Positions 8,470 to 17,087 of a stretch of DNA of 64,000 nucleotides are shown here, in pieces. Source of the stretch: Ferruginibacter sp. (GTDB lineage: Bacteria > Bacteroidota > Bacteroidia > Chitinophagales > Chitinophagaceae); assembly GCA_019638525.1 (NCBI GenBank), contig JAHBTO010000001.1, forward strand, positions 124,001 through 188,000, in the 5' to 3' direction. The stretch's first letter is position 1. Each line of letters starts with the position of its first letter. A model generated the notes under the pieces. The model was not told where the DNA came from. It worked only from the letters and a program-made list of their open reading frames with translations, and did not search any database. Both the position numbers and the translations under genes were made by a program.

Positions 8470-8487
8470 TTGATGTTTAAACATCAA
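8470..8487. promoter_or_regulatory. Perfect 18-bp palindrome, candidate operator of the pirin gene
   Basis: TTGATGTTTAAACATCAA is its own reverse complement over 18 bp and ends 21 nt before the pirin ATG. It overlaps the end of a TATATTTTTTG stretch that resembles a -7 element, so a bound dimer would block initiation (inference). It lacks a T tract and a loop, so it is not a terminator. Confidence 0.6.
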
Positions 8488-8508
8488 TTATTATTTAAAA
8501 TTAAAATC

Positions 8509-9219
8509 ATGAAAACAAAATTGTTTAAAGCCGCCGACCGTGGTAGTGCTGATTATGGATGGTTGAAACCCAATTATTATTTCAGCTTTGCCCAATACCG
8601 TGATGCAGCCAAAACACATTTCGGTTTGTTAAGAGTACTTAATGATGATTTTATTGCAGGTGGTGGTGCATTTGCCACACATCCGCACGATAATATGGAG
8701 ATTGTAACCATACCTTTTACAGGCGCTTTAAAACATAAAGATAGCACAGGTGGTGAAGGGGTAATTAAGGCTGGCGACATACAAATAATGAGTGCAGGCA
8801 GCGGTGTACAACATTCTGAAGCCAATGCATCGGAAACAGAGCCGGTAACACTTTTCCAGGTTTGGGTTTTTCCTAAAGTGAGGAATATAAAACCACGGTA
8901 CGAACAAAAGGCTTTTGATATTAATGAAAGAGAAAACAAATGGCAAACAGTGGTATCGCCTATTAAAGAAGATAATGCATTATGGATTAACCAGGATGCA
9001 AAATTTTCTTTAACAAAATTAAGTGCAGGTAAACAAATCACTTATAAAAATGCATTTGTCAATAACGGAGTTTTTCTTGTAACAATAAATGGATCAGTAT
9101 CTGTTGATGGACAGAATTTGAAGAAAAGGGATGCAATTGGTATTTCAGAAACAGAAGATTTTACAATTACTGCCCAAGAAGATGCTGAGTTATTGGTTAT
9201 TGAAATACCCATGAATTAA
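8509..9219 (+). CDS. Pirin family cupin protein
   Basis: Bicupin of the pirin/YhaK group, Fe(II)-binding; some members show quercetin 2,3-dioxygenase activity, others act as redox-linked regulators. The metal ligands are visible as His58 and His60 in ATHPHDNMEIV, and His102 and Glu104 in SGVQHSEAN. The C-terminal cupin half follows. I chose the ATG at 8509 (236 residues) over an in-frame start 51 nt upstream because MKTKLFKAADRG is the usual pirin N-terminus and the earlier frame runs across the palindrome at 8470-8487. It converges with the next gene, with only 2 nt between the two stop codons. The physiological substrate is unknown. Confidence 0.92.
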   Translation: MKTKLFKAADRGSADYGWLKPNYYFSFAQYRDAAKTHFGLLRVLNDDFIAGGGAFATHPHDNMEIVTIPFTGALKHKDSTGGEGVIKAGDIQIMSAGSGVQHSEANASETEPVTLFQVWVFPKVRNIKPRYEQKAFDINERENKWQTVVSPIKEDNALWINQDAKFSLTKLSAGKQITYKNAFVNNGVFLVTINGSVSVDGQNLKKRDAIGISETEDFTITAQEDAELLVIEIPMN

Positions 9220-9221
9220 TT

Positions 9222-9875
9222 TCAATAGTATATCCATAGTAAGATTGGTTTGGATGATTTATCAATATAAGTTTTCAATTGCTGTAAAAATGCAGTGGAA
9301 ACTGTGGGGCATCCCAGGCTAACACAAATAGGCTGCGGTGCCACCTCATTATCAGGAACGCATTCAAATGCATGCAGTACTATAAACCTTTCAAAAGCGT
9401 TGCTGTTTGTAATATCAAGGCCATATAACTTATACGCCAATCCAAATTTTCCTTCATAAGCATTGCCTATTTTATATTTACCAATAGATGTACAATTACT
9501 ATTTGGGGTATTGGAAAAGATTAGCTCATTTGTTTCGCTTACCGATCCGCTGCCATGCGTTACCAATCCTTCTTTTTCAATAGTATCTGAAGTAAGGTTA
9601 TACACAAAAAACCGGTATTTACCCGAGGGCAGGCGCATATCAATTAAAAAACAGGTGGTTTTATTGAAATGATGACTTTTTATATAATCCTTTGCCAGCA
9701 AAGCTTTCTGTCGTACCCGTGAAAGTGTTTCTTTGTAAGATTCAGTTTTTTCTATAGTAACAGGTTGTTCAGTTTTTTCAAAGCCTATAATAATTGGTTG
9801 ATGGTATAAATAATATCCAAATGATGAAATGGCTATTAAAAGCACAATGGATACACCGATTATTTTGCTGGCCAT
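9222..9875 (-). CDS. L,D-transpeptidase catalytic-domain protein (YkuD_2 type)
   Basis: A 217-residue protein with an N-terminal membrane anchor or uncleaved signal (ASKIIGVSIVLLIAISSFGY) and a periplasmic domain of the murein L,D-transpeptidase catalytic family. Visible elements are LIDMRLPSGKYRFFVYN (about 77-93), THGSGS (106-111), the strand FIVLHAF (164-170, His168) and CVSLGCPTVS with the likely nucleophile Cys189. Proteins of this group are thought to form or edit 3-3 cross-links or attach proteins to murein; the activity of this subgroup is less well established. Its start is separated from the 3' end of dxs by a gap holding the dxs terminator and a TTAACACA/TGTGTTAA hairpin. Confidence 0.85.
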   Translation of the reverse strand: MASKIIGVSIVLLIAISSFGYYLYHQPIIIGFEKTEQPVTIEKTESYKETLSRVRQKALLAKDYIKSHHFNKTTCFLIDMRLPSGKYRFFVYNLTSDTIEKEGLVTHGSGSVSETNELIFSNTPNSNCTSIGKYKIGNAYEGKFGLAYKLYGLDITNSNAFERFIVLHAFECVPDNEVAPQPICVSLGCPTVSTAFLQQLKTYIDKSSKPILLWIYY

Positions 9876-9962
9876 TTAATTTTTTATGGTTTTGATTCTG
9901 AACGAACCCGATTCCATAAAAATTTTTTAAACCGTGTTAAAATAAATTCGTTTAATTTTTAT

Positions 9963-9983
9963 TTAACACAAAAGCTGTGTTAA
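9963..9983. repeat. Hairpin TTAACACA-(5)-TGTGTTAA
   Basis: Perfect 8-bp inverted repeat with a 5-nt loop, about 90-108 nt upstream of the L,D-transpeptidase start and next to the dxs terminator. It has no flanking T tract; it could be an operator or mRNA structure. Confidence 0.4.
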
Positions 9984-9990
9984 TGAATAA

Positions 9991-10020
9991 AAAACCCGGC
10001 CATTAAGTGTGCCGGGTTTT
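9991..10020 (-). terminator. Terminator of dxs
   Basis: AAAACCCGGC-(10)-GCCGGGTTTT, a 10-bp perfect stem flanked by A and T on both sides, so it can work in both directions. It lies 20 nt past the dxs stop. Confidence 0.8.
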
Positions 10021-10040
10021 AATTGTAAATCTTTTTTTTA

Positions 10041-11963
10041 TCAATGTACTTTAATTTTCGTTTCGGCCATAGCTCTCACAACGTTGGCAATACCGTTGGC
10101 ATCAATACCTATTTCATCGTATAATTGTTTAGGACTGCCGTGTTCTACAAGCCTGTCGGGTATTCCCAAAATTTTTACATCAGCTTTATAACCATGTTCA
10201 TTCATAAATTCTAGCACAGCTGATCCAAATCCGCCAACAATAGTGCCATCTTCTACCGTAATTATCTTTTTAAATTTACTAAAAACCTCGTGCAGCATTT
10301 CTTCATCAATAGGCTTTACAAACCGCATATCATAATGCGCCGGGTTAATGCCTTCGGCCTTTATATCCCTTATAGCGGCTGCGGCAAAATTACCTACATG
10401 CCCAAATGTTAAAATGGCAATATTATTTCCATCTTTTAATTTGCGTCCTTTACCTATTTCAATTTCCTGCATTTTTGTTTTCCATTCTGGCATCACTCCT
10501 TCGCCTCTTGGATAGCGGATAACAAAAGGTAATACGGTTTTATCAAGTTGTGCCGTGTACATTAGGTTGCGTAACTCGGCTTCGTTCATGGGGGCGCTAA
10601 CAATCATGTTGGGTATGCATCGCATATATGCAATATCATAGCAGCCATGATGAGTGGGGCCGTCTTCACCAACAAGCCCTGCCCTGTCTAAACAAAATAT
10701 TACAGGTAATTTTTGTATAGCCACATCATGTATCACCATATCGTAAGCCCGCTGCATAAACGAAGAATAGATATTGCAGAACACTTTCATCCCTTGTGTA
10801 GCCATACCTGCACTTAAGGTTACAGCATGCTGTTCGCAAATGCCTACATCAAATGCACGGTCGGGCATTTGCTCCATCATAAATTTTAAAGAAGAACCAC
10901 TTGGCATTGCCGGTGTGATACCAAATATTTTTTTATTTTTTTCAGCCAGTTCAATTATTGTATGGCCAAATACATCCTGGTATTTAGGTGGCTGTGGAAT
11001 ATCAAATTTTTTCTTTTGAATTTCGCCGGTTACTTTATCAAACAGCCCCGGTGCATGCCATTTGGTTTGGTCTTTTTCAGCCAGGTGATAGCCTTTACCT
11101 TTTATTGTTTTAATATGTAAAAGTTTAGGGCCGGGAATATCTTTTAAATCTTTTAAAGTATCAACCAGTTTAGTGATATTGTGTCCATCTATAGGGCCAA
11201 AATAACGTAGTTTAAGCGCTTCAAATAAATTACTGCTTTGGCTTACCATACCTTTTAAGCTGGCTTCCAACTTACTTGCCATACCCCTTGTAAAAGATTT
11301 ACCAACCGGTAATTTACCTAATGCTTTCCAAACATTATCTCTAAGGTCGTTGTAAGTATGTGAAGTAGTGATGTCTGTAAGGTATTCTTTTAATGCACCT
11401 ACATTGGGGTCGATGCTCATGCAATTATCATTTAAAATAATAATTACATTGCTTTTTTCAATGCCGGCATGGTTCATTGCTTCAAAAGCAAGGCCGGCCG
11501 TCATAGCGCCATCGCCGATGATGGCAACATGTTGACGATTGTTTTCGCCTTTATAATGCGATGCCATTGCCATACCCAGTGCTGCAGATATTGAAGTGGA
11601 TGAATGGCCAACACCAAATGTATCGTATTCGCTTTCACTTCTTTTGGGAAAACCACTAAGGCCTTTATATTTTCTGTTTGTAGTAAAATTATCCCTGCGG
11701 CCTGTTAATATTTTGTGGCCATAAGCCTGGTGGCCTACATCCCATACCAACTGATCGTAAGGGGTATTAAAAACATAATGCAATGCAACACTTAATTCCA
11801 CCACGCCAAGGCTGGCGCCAAAATGGCCTCCATACACACTAACCACATCAATAATATACTGACGAAGTTCATCACAAACCTGGTGTAATTGTTCCCTGTT
11901 TAATTTTTTTAAGTCGTGGGGATTATTAATGTTTTTTAATAATTCACCTGCTTTTATTTCCAT
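10041..11963 (-). CDS. dxs: 1-deoxy-D-xylulose-5-phosphate synthase
   Basis: First enzyme of the MEP isoprenoid pathway: ThDP-dependent condensation of pyruvate and glyceraldehyde 3-phosphate. The 640 residues cover the three transketolase-like domains. Visible are the proton-relay His47 in GGHFGASLG, WDVGHQAYGHKILTG (about 74-88), the ThDP motif GDGAMTAG (150-157) ending at an NDN (about 177-179), and the pyrimidine-domain signature CLDRAGLVGEDGPTHHG. The ATG at 11963 gives the usual N-terminus. With ispG at 33.5 kb it supplies isoprenoids, including the undecaprenyl carrier used by the WecA-type enzyme and UppP. Confidence 0.97.
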   Translation of the reverse strand: MEIKAGELLKNINNPHDLKKLNREQLHQVCDELRQYIIDVVSVYGGHFGASLGVVELSVALHYVFNTPYDQLVWDVGHQAYGHKILTGRRDNFTTNRKYKGLSGFPKRSESEYDTFGVGHSSTSISAALGMAMASHYKGENNRQHVAIIGDGAMTAGLAFEAMNHAGIEKSNVIIILNDNCMSIDPNVGALKEYLTDITTSHTYNDLRDNVWKALGKLPVGKSFTRGMASKLEASLKGMVSQSSNLFEALKLRYFGPIDGHNITKLVDTLKDLKDIPGPKLLHIKTIKGKGYHLAEKDQTKWHAPGLFDKVTGEIQKKKFDIPQPPKYQDVFGHTIIELAEKNKKIFGITPAMPSGSSLKFMMEQMPDRAFDVGICEQHAVTLSAGMATQGMKVFCNIYSSFMQRAYDMVIHDVAIQKLPVIFCLDRAGLVGEDGPTHHGCYDIAYMRCIPNMIVSAPMNEAELRNLMYTAQLDKTVLPFVIRYPRGEGVMPEWKTKMQEIEIGKGRKLKDGNNIAILTFGHVGNFAAAAIRDIKAEGINPAHYDMRFVKPIDEEMLHEVFSKFKKIITVEDGTIVGGFGSAVLEFMNEHGYKADVKILGIPDRLVEHGSPKQLYDEIGIDANGIANVVRAMAETKIKVH

Positions 11964-12059
11964 GTATATTTTTATTTCCTTAGTAAAGTTACTGTTTTTA
12001 CAAACCTTTCAGGTTGCTAACACACAATTTTTTACAATGCTGATTCAATAACGGCCTAT

Positions 12060-12752
12060 TTAATGTAAATATTTCATCATATTCAATATCAAATCAGCAT
12101 CAGGACAATTAGCCTGGTAAAATCCTCTTTCGGAGGGTTTGCATACACCGGGATAATCACCTTCTTTTAATTGTATATCCTGTATAATTTGAAAATGCAG
12201 GTGAGGAGGCCAGTTACCATTTTCGTCCGGGGTACCAAAATGTCCAAGCAACTCTCCTCTTGTTACATAAGCGCCTTCACTAAGTTTTGAAATGTCTGCC
12301 AGGCTTACATGGCCATATAGCGTATAAAAAGCTTCTGTTTCTAACTGATGTAACAGAATTATGGTGGCACCATAATCGCCAAAATTATTATTGTAAGCAA
12401 AGCTATGTACCATGCCGCCTAATGGTACATAAACAGGCGTGCCGGCAGGCCCCCATATATCAACACCTAAATGTACAGAACGAGGCTCATCACTATCAAA
12501 CAATTTACTTCGCTTGTACAACTTGCGGTTTTCATTATATCCACCAATACCATATTTGGCATTGTTTTTTTTTAATTGTTCATCAATATAAATCGAAAAT
12601 AAATTGGTATCTGCAATTATTTCCTGGCTCAGTTCTGTATTTGTTTCAGAAAAATTTAGCCTGGTTAATTTTTCTGTAGCCGGATTAAATTGTACTACAG
12701 GATGAAATTGTGACCTGTTTTTTACCAATGCGTTTTCCAGTTCTGTTATCAT
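12060..12752 (-). CDS. M23 (LytM/lysostaphin-type) metallopeptidase without signal peptide
   Basis: A 230-residue protein whose C-terminal half is a complete M23 domain. The zinc ligands fit the family: HxxxD as HLGVD (94-98), His148 in LYGHVS and HxH as HLH (184-186) in PPHLHFQII. M23 enzymes usually cut peptide bridges in peptidoglycan, outside the cytoplasm. Here the N-terminus (MITELENALVKNRSQFHP) is hydrophilic with no signal or membrane segment, so either export is unconventional or the substrate is cytosolic. It lies between dxs and leuS on the same strand, with 58 nt to leuS upstream. The fold is certain; the role is not. Confidence 0.85.
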   Translation of the reverse strand: MITELENALVKNRSQFHPVVQFNPATEKLTRLNFSETNTELSQEIIADTNLFSIYIDEQLKKNNAKYGIGGYNENRKLYKRSKLFDSDEPRSVHLGVDIWGPAGTPVYVPLGGMVHSFAYNNNFGDYGATIILLHQLETEAFYTLYGHVSLADISKLSEGAYVTRGELLGHFGTPDENGNWPPHLHFQIIQDIQLKEGDYPGVCKPSERGFYQANCPDADLILNMMKYLH

Positions 12753-12810
12753 AATTTATATTTTGCCCAACTTAAAAATGTATAAAGATTGTTTTGTATA
12801 GTTTTACTTT

Positions 12811-15546
12811 TTATACCACTACGTTTATCATTTTGTTTTTTACAAAGATGATTTTCTTTGGAGGTTTACCATCCAGCCATTTTTGAACCACTTCATTTTG
12901 TAATACCAGTTCTTCTACCTGTGGCTGTTCAAGATTGAGCGGCAGTATAATATTTGTACGTAACTTACCATTTACAGAAACAGGGTAATCTTTTGTACTC
13001 TCAACCAATAAAGCCGGGTTAAAGGTTGGATAATCGGCATCAAGAACAGAGCCTTTGTTGCCCAACTGGTGCCACAACTCTTCACAGATATGCGGTGCGT
13101 ATGGTGCAAGTAAAATAAGCAGTTGTTCAATTACCTCTTTTTTATTGCATTTTAAATCGGCAAGTTCATTTACACATATCATAAATGTACTAACTGCGGT
13201 ATTGAACGAAAAGCGTTCTGTATCTTCTTCAATTTTTTTTATGGTGCGATGTAAAACTTTTAATTCAGCATCGGTTGCTTTAGCATCTGTCCAAATCTTA
13301 CCTTTTAAATCATCAAATAACAGCCTCCATAGTTTTCTTAAAAAACGATGTACACCTTCAATACCCTTTGTATCCCAGGGCTTGCTTGCTTCTACCGGGC
13401 CCAGGAACATTTCGTACATGCGGAAAGTATCGGCGCCATATTTATCACACAATTCATCCGGGTTTACGGTATTGAATTTTGATTTTGACATTTTTTCTAT
13501 TTCTGTACCACAGATATATTTATCATTTTCTAGTATAAATGTTGCATCAGCAAATTCAGCATTTTTCCATTGCTTAAATTTTTCAATATTTAAATCTACT
13601 CCATCTACCATATTTACATCAACATGTAATGGTTGTGTAGTATAATTATCTTTTAAACCAGCAGATACAAATTGATTTGTACCAGCAACTCTATATATAA
13701 ATCTGCTGCTACCCTGTATCATACCTTGGTTAAGAAGTTTTTTAAACGGCTCATCAAAACCAATCAATCCCAAATCAAACAAAACTTTTGTCCACATACG
13801 GCTGTACAGTAAATGCCCAACAGCATGCTCGGTACCGCCAATATAAAGGTCAACCTGGTTCCAGTAATCGCTTGCTTTGCGGTCGCAAAAGGTTTTATCA
13901 TTGTGCGGATCCATGTAGCGTAAAAAATACCAACTGCTTCCTGCATAACCGGGCATGGTAGATGTTTCTCTTCTGCCATTTGCAGTATTTATCCAATCTG
14001 TAAGATTTGCCAATGGGCCTTCGCCATTGGGCCCGGGGCTGTATTTATCTACATGCGGTAACTCAAGCGGCAGTTCGCTTGCATCTAATGGATTGGCAAT
14101 ACCATCGCACCAGGTAATGGGGAAAGGCTCGCCCCAATAACGCTGCCTGCTAAAGCCGGCATCACGCATGCGGTAATTTACTTTGCGCTTGCCTATACCC
14201 AGTTCTTCAACTTTATTAATTGCCACAGCCATTGCATCCTTCATTACCAGGCCATTTAAAAAACCTGAGTTTTGTAAAACAGCATCTTTTGTTGGATTTG
14301 CTTCGTGGCCGGTAAAATGTGTGCCAATGATATTGGTTATTGGAATATTAAAATGCTTAGCAAATGCAAAGTCTCGCTGATCGCCGCAAGGCACAGCCAT
14401 AATGGCGCCTGTACCATATCCTGCTAATACATATTCGGCAATCCATATTGGAATTTTTCTTCCATCAAAAGGATTAACAGCATAAGCGCCGGTAAAACAG
14501 CCGGTAATAGTTTTGGCTTCGGCAAGCCGTTCTCTTTCGCTGCGGCTTTTTACATAAGCCAAATATTTTTCTATTTCCTCTTTTTGTTCGGAAGTAGTTA
14601 TTGCAGTTACAATTTCATGCTCGGGAGCTATCACCATAAAGTCAACTCCAAAAATAGTATCGGGCCTTGTAGTGTACACATTTAATCTGCTGGTTGAATT
14701 TTTAATATTGAATTCAATTTCTGCCCCTTCGCTTTTACCAATCCAGTTTCGTTGCATCTCTTTCATGCTATCGCTAAAATCTACTGTTTCCAGTCCCTGC
14801 AACAACCTGTTGGCATAAGCCGTTATCCGCAAAAACCATTGCCGCATTTTTCTTCTCTCCACAGGATGGCCGCCACGTTCGCTAACACCATTCACTACTT
14901 CATCATTGGCAAGTACGGTTCCTAAGGCTTCGCACCAGTTAACTTCGCCAAAAGCGCTAAAAGCCAGCCGGCGGTTCATCAATATGTCTTCCTGCTCTTT
15001 TTTAGTAAAAGCATTCCATTGGTCAGCGGTAAAATTTTTACAGCCTTTTGTTTCATACTTTTTTACTAAATCGGCAATAGGCCTTGCTTTTTGCTGAGTG
15101 TTGCAGAAATAACTGTTGTACAATTGCAGGAAAATCCATTGTGTCCATTTATAATATTGGGGGTCGCTGGTACGTAGCTCCCGGTTCCAGTCGTAACAAA
15201 ATCCTATTTTGTCAAGCTGAGCTTTAAAAGTTGTGATATTTTTTTCGGTTGTGGTAGCCGGGTGTTGCCCAGTTTCCAGTGCATATTGTTCGGCAGGCAA
15301 ACCAAAACTATCAAAGCCCATTGGGTGCAACACATTAAACCCCTTCAATCTTTTATACCTACTGTAAATATCACTTGCTATATATCCCAGCGGGTGGCCC
15401 ACATGCAGGCCTGCACCGCTTGGATAAGGAAACATATCCAATACATAGTATTTGGGTTTACCCGAATTGTTTGAAACCTGGTAAACTTTATTTTCCCGCC
15501 AATAATCCTGCCATTTTTTTTCTATTTCATTAAACTTGTATTCCAT
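12811..15546 (-). CDS. leuS: Leucyl-tRNA synthetase
   Basis: Class Ia synthetase that charges tRNA-Leu; a cognate tRNA-Leu(UAG) is encoded at 47.4 kb. Visible are the ATP-binding HIGH variant HVGH (48-51) in SGAGLHVGHPLGY, the editing domain with TTRPDTIFGVDFM, and the KMSKS loop EKMSKSKFN (about 685-693). The 911 residues exceed the E. coli enzyme (860). The extra length includes a lysine-rich stretch near 150-185 (ARPIADLVKKYETKG) and a segment before KMSKS (near 625-680), both of which I read as lineage insertions. No T-box or leader peptide is visible upstream. Confidence 0.97.
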   Translation of the reverse strand: MEYKFNEIEKKWQDYWRENKVYQVSNNSGKPKYYVLDMFPYPSGAGLHVGHPLGYIASDIYSRYKRLKGFNVLHPMGFDSFGLPAEQYALETGQHPATTTEKNITTFKAQLDKIGFCYDWNRELRTSDPQYYKWTQWIFLQLYNSYFCNTQQKARPIADLVKKYETKGCKNFTADQWNAFTKKEQEDILMNRRLAFSAFGEVNWCEALGTVLANDEVVNGVSERGGHPVERRKMRQWFLRITAYANRLLQGLETVDFSDSMKEMQRNWIGKSEGAEIEFNIKNSTSRLNVYTTRPDTIFGVDFMVIAPEHEIVTAITTSEQKEEIEKYLAYVKSRSERERLAEAKTITGCFTGAYAVNPFDGRKIPIWIAEYVLAGYGTGAIMAVPCGDQRDFAFAKHFNIPITNIIGTHFTGHEANPTKDAVLQNSGFLNGLVMKDAMAVAINKVEELGIGKRKVNYRMRDAGFSRQRYWGEPFPITWCDGIANPLDASELPLELPHVDKYSPGPNGEGPLANLTDWINTANGRRETSTMPGYAGSSWYFLRYMDPHNDKTFCDRKASDYWNQVDLYIGGTEHAVGHLLYSRMWTKVLFDLGLIGFDEPFKKLLNQGMIQGSSRFIYRVAGTNQFVSAGLKDNYTTQPLHVDVNMVDGVDLNIEKFKQWKNAEFADATFILENDKYICGTEIEKMSKSKFNTVNPDELCDKYGADTFRMYEMFLGPVEASKPWDTKGIEGVHRFLRKLWRLLFDDLKGKIWTDAKATDAELKVLHRTIKKIEEDTERFSFNTAVSTFMICVNELADLKCNKKEVIEQLLILLAPYAPHICEELWHQLGNKGSVLDADYPTFNPALLVESTKDYPVSVNGKLRTNIILPLNLEQPQVEELVLQNEVVQKWLDGKPPKKIIFVKNKMINVVV

Positions 15547-15853
15547 ATTCTTTTCTACTGCTACTTAAATTTTTATTTTACTATCAACTGTGTTGATTTA
15601 TTTTTTAAAGAATCAATCTTATATACTTTCTTTTATTTTATTGAACATAGTATTTCTTTAGCTTCCAGGTTATTAAACTGTGAAAGAAAAGTTATTTAAT
15701 CTTCAATCACACTTCATATTTTACTTTTACAGAAATAAACAGGGAAGACTGTCGTTTTGAAGACAGCAAAAATACGGCAAAGCAGCTAAAAACCTTTATT
15801 TTTGCAACGCTCAAAAAGGTAAAACTGTACTAATCCCCTAACAAAAACAAAAT
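15547..15853. other. Divergent intergenic region between leuS and ftsX (307 bp)
   Basis: AT-rich. It contains an interrupted palindrome ATCAAC-TGT-GTTGAT (15583-15597) 37 nt before leuS, a short CTGTC/GACAG hairpin (15749-15766) and the ftsX -7 element at 15797-15804. No coding frame or RNA gene is apparent. Confidence 0.5.
15797..15804 (+). promoter_or_regulatory. -7 element of the ftsX operon
   Basis: TATTTTTG fully matches TAnnTTTG, 49 nt before the ftsX ATG. The -33 element is not clear. Confidence 0.45.
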
Positions 15854-16732
15854 ATGGCTCAGTTCGGAAAAGCAAGTAGCAAACGTGGCAAACCAACTTA
15901 TGCTTATGCTATCATTGGCGTATCATTGGTTTTATTTTTATTTGGAATAGTTGGCTGGTTTTTTTTAAATCTTCGTAAAACCGGCGATTATGTAAAAGAA
16001 AACATACAGGTTCATGCCTGGCTTAACCCCAATTCGCCAAAGAAAAAGATAGACAGTCTGAAAAATTATATTTCATCTATCCCCTATGCAAAGGATGTAA
16101 AATATGTAACAAAAGAAATGGCTATTGAAATTTGGAATAAGGATAATGATACTACCTGGAAAAAATTCCTGGATGAAAACCCCTTACCCGAAAGTATAGA
16201 TTTTTATATAAAGGCCGACCATGTTCAAAAAGACAGTTTGGATTTATTGTCGCTGGATTTATTAAACCGGTTCCCGGGGCTCATTAATGAATTCCAGTTT
16301 CCTACAGATACCATAACGCAAGTAAGCAAATTTGTAAAAACAGCTGCTTATATCTTTTTAATTGCAGCAATTATATTAACTGTATTGGTTGTATTTTCTA
16401 TTGATAACACCATTCGCCTGGCCATGTACAGCAACCGTTTTTTAATTAAAACCATGCAAATGGTAGGCGCCACCCGATGGTTTATTGCCAGGCCTATCAA
16501 TAAAAGGGCTATTTTAAACGGGTTGATAGCGTCGTGTATTGCAATTGTAGCTTTATGGTTTACGGTAATGCTTATTGAGTCGTTAACACCAAGTTTTAAA
16601 GTATTACACGATAATACCAGTATGATTTTGCTATTTTTAGTGATAATTATTTTAGGTATAAGTATTACCCTAATTAGTACCCATCGCTCGGTTATTAAAT
16701 ACCTGCGTATGAAATTGGATGATTTATATTAA
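15854..16732 (+). CDS. ftsX: Cell division protein FtsX
   Basis: Membrane half of the FtsEX ABC-like complex that activates periplasmic murein hydrolases during division. The four-helix FtsX topology is visible: a first helix (about 20-40), a periplasmic domain (about 45-165, with DVKYVTKEMAIEIWNKDN), then three helices at about 170-190, 220-245 and 255-280. The FtsX-type block TMQMVGATRWFIARP lies between helices 2 and 3. Length (292) is typical. ftsE is not adjacent, which is common in this phylum. The next gene (DUF3098) starts 23 nt downstream and is probably co-transcribed. Confidence 0.92.
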   Translation: MAQFGKASSKRGKPTYAYAIIGVSLVLFLFGIVGWFFLNLRKTGDYVKENIQVHAWLNPNSPKKKIDSLKNYISSIPYAKDVKYVTKEMAIEIWNKDNDTTWKKFLDENPLPESIDFYIKADHVQKDSLDLLSLDLLNRFPGLINEFQFPTDTITQVSKFVKTAAYIFLIAAIILTVLVVFSIDNTIRLAMYSNRFLIKTMQMVGATRWFIARPINKRAILNGLIASCIAIVALWFTVMLIESLTPSFKVLHDNTSMILLFLVIIILGISITLISTHRSVIKYLRMKLDDLY

Positions 16733-16755
16733 TTTGCAGCGTTAATTTTAAAAAT

Positions 16756-17013
16756 ATGAATAAAGATAAAAAACAAGCCCCGTCAACTTCCAATCAACTG
16801 TTTGGTAAAGAAAATTATATGTGGATGCTGATAGGATTAGCCGTACTGGCGCTTGGCTTTTTTTTAATGGCAGGTGGCAAAAGCAGCAACCCAAAGGTTT
16901 TTAATGATGCAGAAGTGTACAGTACTACCCGTATAACTATTGCACCCATGCTAATTATTGCCGGCTTTATTATTGAAATATTTGCCATCATGAAAAAATC
17001 AAAAACAAATTAA
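16756..17013 (+). CDS. DUF3098 small membrane protein
   Basis: An 85-residue protein with two predicted transmembrane helices (about 24-42 and 60-78) joined by a short loop containing KSSNPKVFNDAEVYSTTRI. It matches the DUF3098 pattern found downstream of ftsX in Bacteroidota. Its function is unknown; the position suggests a link to FtsX or division. A hairpin terminator follows, so ftsX and this gene form a two-gene unit. Confidence 0.8.
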   Translation: MNKDKKQAPSTSNQLFGKENYMWMLIGLAVLALGFFLMAGGKSSNPKVFNDAEVYSTTRITIAPMLIIAGFIIEIFAIMKKSKTN

Positions 17014-17045
17014 TTTTTTAAAAAAAAATAGAATTAAATATTATT

Positions 17046-17072
17046 AGCGAAGATTATACCTTCGCTTTTTTT
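17046..17072 (+). terminator. Terminator after the ftsX-DUF3098 unit
   Basis: AGCGAAG-(7)-CTTCGCT stem followed by seven T, ending 15 nt before the uppP ATG. Confidence 0.75.
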
Positions 17073-17087
17073 ATGTAACATGTATAT

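Noticed and set aside
13055..13645. 196-codon open frame antisense to leuS
   Set aside because: Ser/Phe-rich reading typical of a reverse shadow, inside a certain leuS gene.
15547..15853. T-box or leucine leader upstream of leuS
   Set aside because: No T-box bulge sequence, specifier loop or Leu-rich leader frame was seen; the element is mainly a Firmicutes trait.
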